From Mycobacterium lacus (GTDB taxonomy: Bacteria; Actinomycetota; Actinomycetes; Mycobacteriales; Mycobacteriaceae), in NCBI RefSeq assembly GCF_010731535.1, contig NZ_AP022581.1:3109952-3173951 (forward strand): a stretch of DNA of 64,000 nucleotides, written 5' to 3'. The notes under the pieces are model-generated. The model searched no databases. It was not told the DNA's origin and saw only the letters and a program-made list of their open reading frames with translations. Both the position numbers and the translations under genes were made by a program. Positions 62,343-64,000 of this stretch are shown here, one piece after another. The number at the start of each line of letters is the position of its first letter. The stretch's first letter is position 1.

Positions 62343-63287
62343 TCAGGCGACCAGCGCGTGCCCGCGACCTGGGTGCCGCGAGGGGCCCACCTCCACCGCG
62401 GACTGGCAGCGACTGGCCAGGGCCCGCCGGTCGGTGCCCGGCAGCTGCAGCGATTCGACGCGCACCCGGGCCACAGTGCGGCGCACGCGGAGCAGCCGGC
62501 AGACCGATCGCAACAAGGTGTCCTCGCCGACGAAAGCCGGCGCCGTGGAGACGCTGCCGTCGACGTGGTGGTACGTCAACCGCAGTGGCTGCACCGGACG
62601 GCCGGCATCGATCGCGGCCTGAAACATCGCCGGGTAGAAGGACCCGCACCCCTTGTGCGATTGCCCGGCTCTCCCCCGCAAGCGGGTGGGGGTACCTCCC
62701 GCGTGCGGGGGAGTGCCCCCATCTCGGGCCGCGTCGCGGCCCGCATCGTCGCCGTGCCAGCCGCACCAGGTGGTGCCCTCCGGAAACGCCACCACCGTGT
62801 GCCCGGCGCGCAGCCGACGGGCGACTGCGTCCACCACGCCGGGCAGGCGCCGCAGGCTGGATCGCTCGATCGGGATGACCCTCAGGATGCGGGCCGCAAT
62901 CCCGGTCGCGCGTCCGGTGAACATATCCGCGCGGGCGACGAACGAGCCCGGCAACACCGCACCGATAGCGAAGACGTCGAGCCAGGACATGTGGGGGCTG
63001 ACAACCAGGACTCCGCGCAGGTTGCGAATCGGATTGCCCGACACGGTGATTCGAACGCCGAAACAGCGCAGCACCAACCGGCAATAGCCGCGTTGCGCGC
63101 GCGTCCGGCCCGGCAGTGGCACCGCCAGCAGCGGCAGCCCCGGAGCCAGCAACAGCGCCAACATGACGCGAAGCGTCACTCGCAGCGCCACCCGCACCGG
63201 CCGCGCCGCAGCCGTGTCGCCGACGCCCACACAGCTGACGTCACACGATGCCCGCGGGAGCCAGGCGTGCGCGGCCGTCCCGGTCAT
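62343..63287 (-). CDS. 1-acyl-glycerol-3-phosphate acyltransferase (PlsC) family protein with an in-frame repeat insertion
   Basis: Membrane-associated acyltransferase of 314 residues with HX4D (VSPHMSWLD, 97-104) and the FPEGTT motif (169-173). Directly after FPEGTTWCG an Arg/Gly-rich segment, residues about 177-213 (containing GGTPPHAGGTPTRLRGRA), interrupts the normal run to FYPAMFQAAIDAGRPVQPLRL; it is encoded by a CCCGCAAGCGGGTGGGGGT dispersed repeat. The start overlaps the GNAT gene stop by one base. With that gene it resembles an OlsA/OlsB pair for ornithine lipids, which is inference. Counterpart of Rv3026c. Confidence 0.88.
   Translation of the reverse strand: MTGTAAHAWLPRASCDVSCVGVGDTAAARPVRVALRVTLRVMLALLLAPGLPLLAVPLPGRTRAQRGYCRLVLRCFGVRITVSGNPIRNLRGVLVVSPHMSWLDVFAIGAVLPGSFVARADMFTGRATGIAARILRVIPIERSSLRRLPGVVDAVARRLRAGHTVVAFPEGTTWCGWHGDDAGRDAARDGGTPPHAGGTPTRLRGRAGQSHKGCGSFYPAMFQAAIDAGRPVQPLRLTYHHVDGSVSTAPAFVGEDTLLRSVCRLLRVRRTVARVRVESLQLPGTDRRALASRCQSAVEVGPSRHPGRGHALVA
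62660..62730. repeat. Dispersed repeat inside the acyltransferase gene
   Basis: CCCCGCAAGCGGGTGGGGGT followed by ACCTCCCGCGTGCGGGGGAGTG makes two adjacent GC hairpins (CCCGCAAGCGGG and CTCCCGCGTGCGGGGGAG). Related copies are intergenic at 27818, 34602 and 49828. Here the length keeps the reading frame open. Confidence 0.8.
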
Positions 63288-64000
63288 CAGGCCGCTCCGC
63301 CCGCCATCGCGCCAGCCATCTCGGAGGCCGCCGACACCGACCGCAGTCTTCGCAGATAGCGGGTATCGGCATGCTGTTTGGCCAGCAGCGCGCAGAAATC
63401 GCCAACACCGAAGTCTGGGTCGTGCGCCGGCTCACCGCAGACCCGGGCACCGAGGCGCAAGTATCCGCGCATGAGTGGTGGGATCGTCGGCCGTGGCGGC
63501 GGGGCCAAGTCGTCCAAGCCCTTGCCGTCGATCCGCACCGGCCGGTAGGGGCGCACCCGGTAGTGCGACGCGTGACGGCTCAGCGCGAAGTCGCGCACGC
63601 CGCGGATCTGGCTACCGGGTGCTTCACCGTCGGTATCGATCGGCACCGACACGCAGCCGGTCACGTAGTCGTAGTCGTAGCGGTCCAGGTAGGCCAGGAT
63701 GCCCGCCCACATCAGCAGCACTACGCCACCGTTGCGGTGGCCTTCGCGCACAACCGCGCGGCCCATCTCCACCAACGATGGCCGCAACGAATCGAACGCG
63801 CGGACGTCGAACTCAGTGGCGGTATAGAGCCCCCCGGCGGCGATCGCACCCGCCGGCGGCAACATCCGGTAGCAGCCCACCAGCTCCCCGGTGCCGTCGT
63901 CGCGGACCAGCAGGTGGTCGCAGTACTCGTCGAAACGATCGACGTCACGGCCGTCGCCCGCCGCCGGTAGCGCGAAGCCCGGCGTGCTGCTGAACACGTC
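63287..64000 (-). CDS. GNAT / OlsB-like acyltransferase (5' end outside window)
   Basis: The 237 codons present begin inside the protein: at the window edge the frame reads DVFSSTPGFALPAAGDGRDVDRFDEYCDHLLVRDDGTGELVGCYRMLPP, so the GTG at 63997 is an internal Val. FDVRAFDSLRPSLVEMGRAVVREGHRNGGVVLLMWAGILAYLDRYDYDYVTGCVSVP is the acyl-CoA/ACP-binding core of the hemolysin/OlsB group of GNAT proteins. Probably N-acylates an amino acid or amine; coupling to the PlsC-type gene (TGATG overlap) supports a lyso-lipid then lipid sequence. Counterpart of Rv3027c. Confidence 0.85.
   Translation of the reverse strand, partial: DVFSSTPGFALPAAGDGRDVDRFDEYCDHLLVRDDGTGELVGCYRMLPPAGAIAAGGLYTATEFDVRAFDSLRPSLVEMGRAVVREGHRNGGVVLLMWAGILAYLDRYDYDYVTGCVSVPIDTDGEAPGSQIRGVRDFALSRHASHYRVRPYRPVRIDGKGLDDLAPPPRPTIPPLMRGYLRLGARVCGEPAHDPDFGVGDFCALLAKQHADTRYLRRLRSVSAASEMAGAMAGGAA

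Noticed and set aside
61230..63359. 709-codon plus-strand ORF over iscS and the acyltransferase
   Set aside because: Spans several genuine minus-strand genes with clear motifs and has no family features of its own.

Overview
The window is a chromosomal segment of a slow-growing, non-tuberculous Mycobacterium. The evidence is high-GC coding with GTG/TTG starts and leaderless genes, mycobacteria-specific families (PE, PPE, PGRS remnants, EsxG/EsxH, EspG, LppZ, Cfp6, the lysine-rich HupB) and a gene order that follows, by my recall, M. tuberculosis H37Rv from Rv2967c (pca) to Rv3027c. It is not M. tuberculosis complex: the H37Rv neighbours Rv2990c and Rv2998-Rv3000 are absent, a WrbA-like flavoprotein and a tautomerase are extra, several genes are decayed, and a different insertion sequence is present.

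Layout. 1-8 kb: pyruvate carboxylase (cut by the window start), a VKOR/DsbA-like disulfide pair, lipase LipN, a decayed and an intact aldo-keto reductase, and an exported HNH-like protein. 8-14 kb: RecG, a FakA-type DhaL protein, ribosomal protein L28, uracil-DNA glycosylase, ThiL. 14.2-16.3 kb: an IS607-family element with a frameshifted serine recombinase and an apparently intact TnpB. 16.3-24 kb: a secreted-type protein, a four-copy 58-59 bp tandem repeat, Ddl, GpsA, FbiD (F420 synthesis), polyphosphate kinase, MutT1 and HupB. 24-40 kb is mainly branched-chain amino acid synthesis: leuC-leuD with a divergent IclR regulator (LtbR type), two tRNA genes (Glu-CTC, Gln-CTG), gltX, a FAH-family enzyme, an MFS transporter, leuB, serA, a FAD oxidoreductase, a WrbA-like protein, and ilvB-ilvN-ilvC preceded by a leader peptide and attenuator. 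40-51 kb: Cfp6, a second tandem repeat (56 bp), DoxX, LppZ, a flavin-reductase-like protein, GatB, a broken ESX-type MinD/EspI-like gene, PfkA, GatA-GatC, an ACT protein and a tautomerase. 51-55.4 kb: LigA, an ArsR regulator followed by a scar joining a truncated SRPBCC gene to a truncated PGRS tail, a MetE-like protein and a decayed lipoprotein. 55.4-59.9 kb: an ESX-3-like PE-PPE-EsxG-EsxH-EspG operon whose PPE gene is split by an ISAs1-family element with a perfect 10-bp target duplication. 60-64 kb: MnmA, IscS, a PlsC acyltransferase and a GNAT protein (cut by the window end).

The most interesting signals are regulatory and structural: the ilvB attenuator (leader [11 protein letters not shown]); a family of hairpin repeats at three loci whose stems differ by compensatory changes; another dispersed repeat (CCCGCAAGCGGG type) that has entered the acyltransferase coding sequence in frame; the cleanly datable IS insertion in the PPE gene; and a TnpB left beside a dead recombinase. 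Several genes carry 1-2 base frameshifts, so sequencing error should be excluded before each is called a pseudogene. Comparisons with H37Rv and other genomes are from memory, not from a search.
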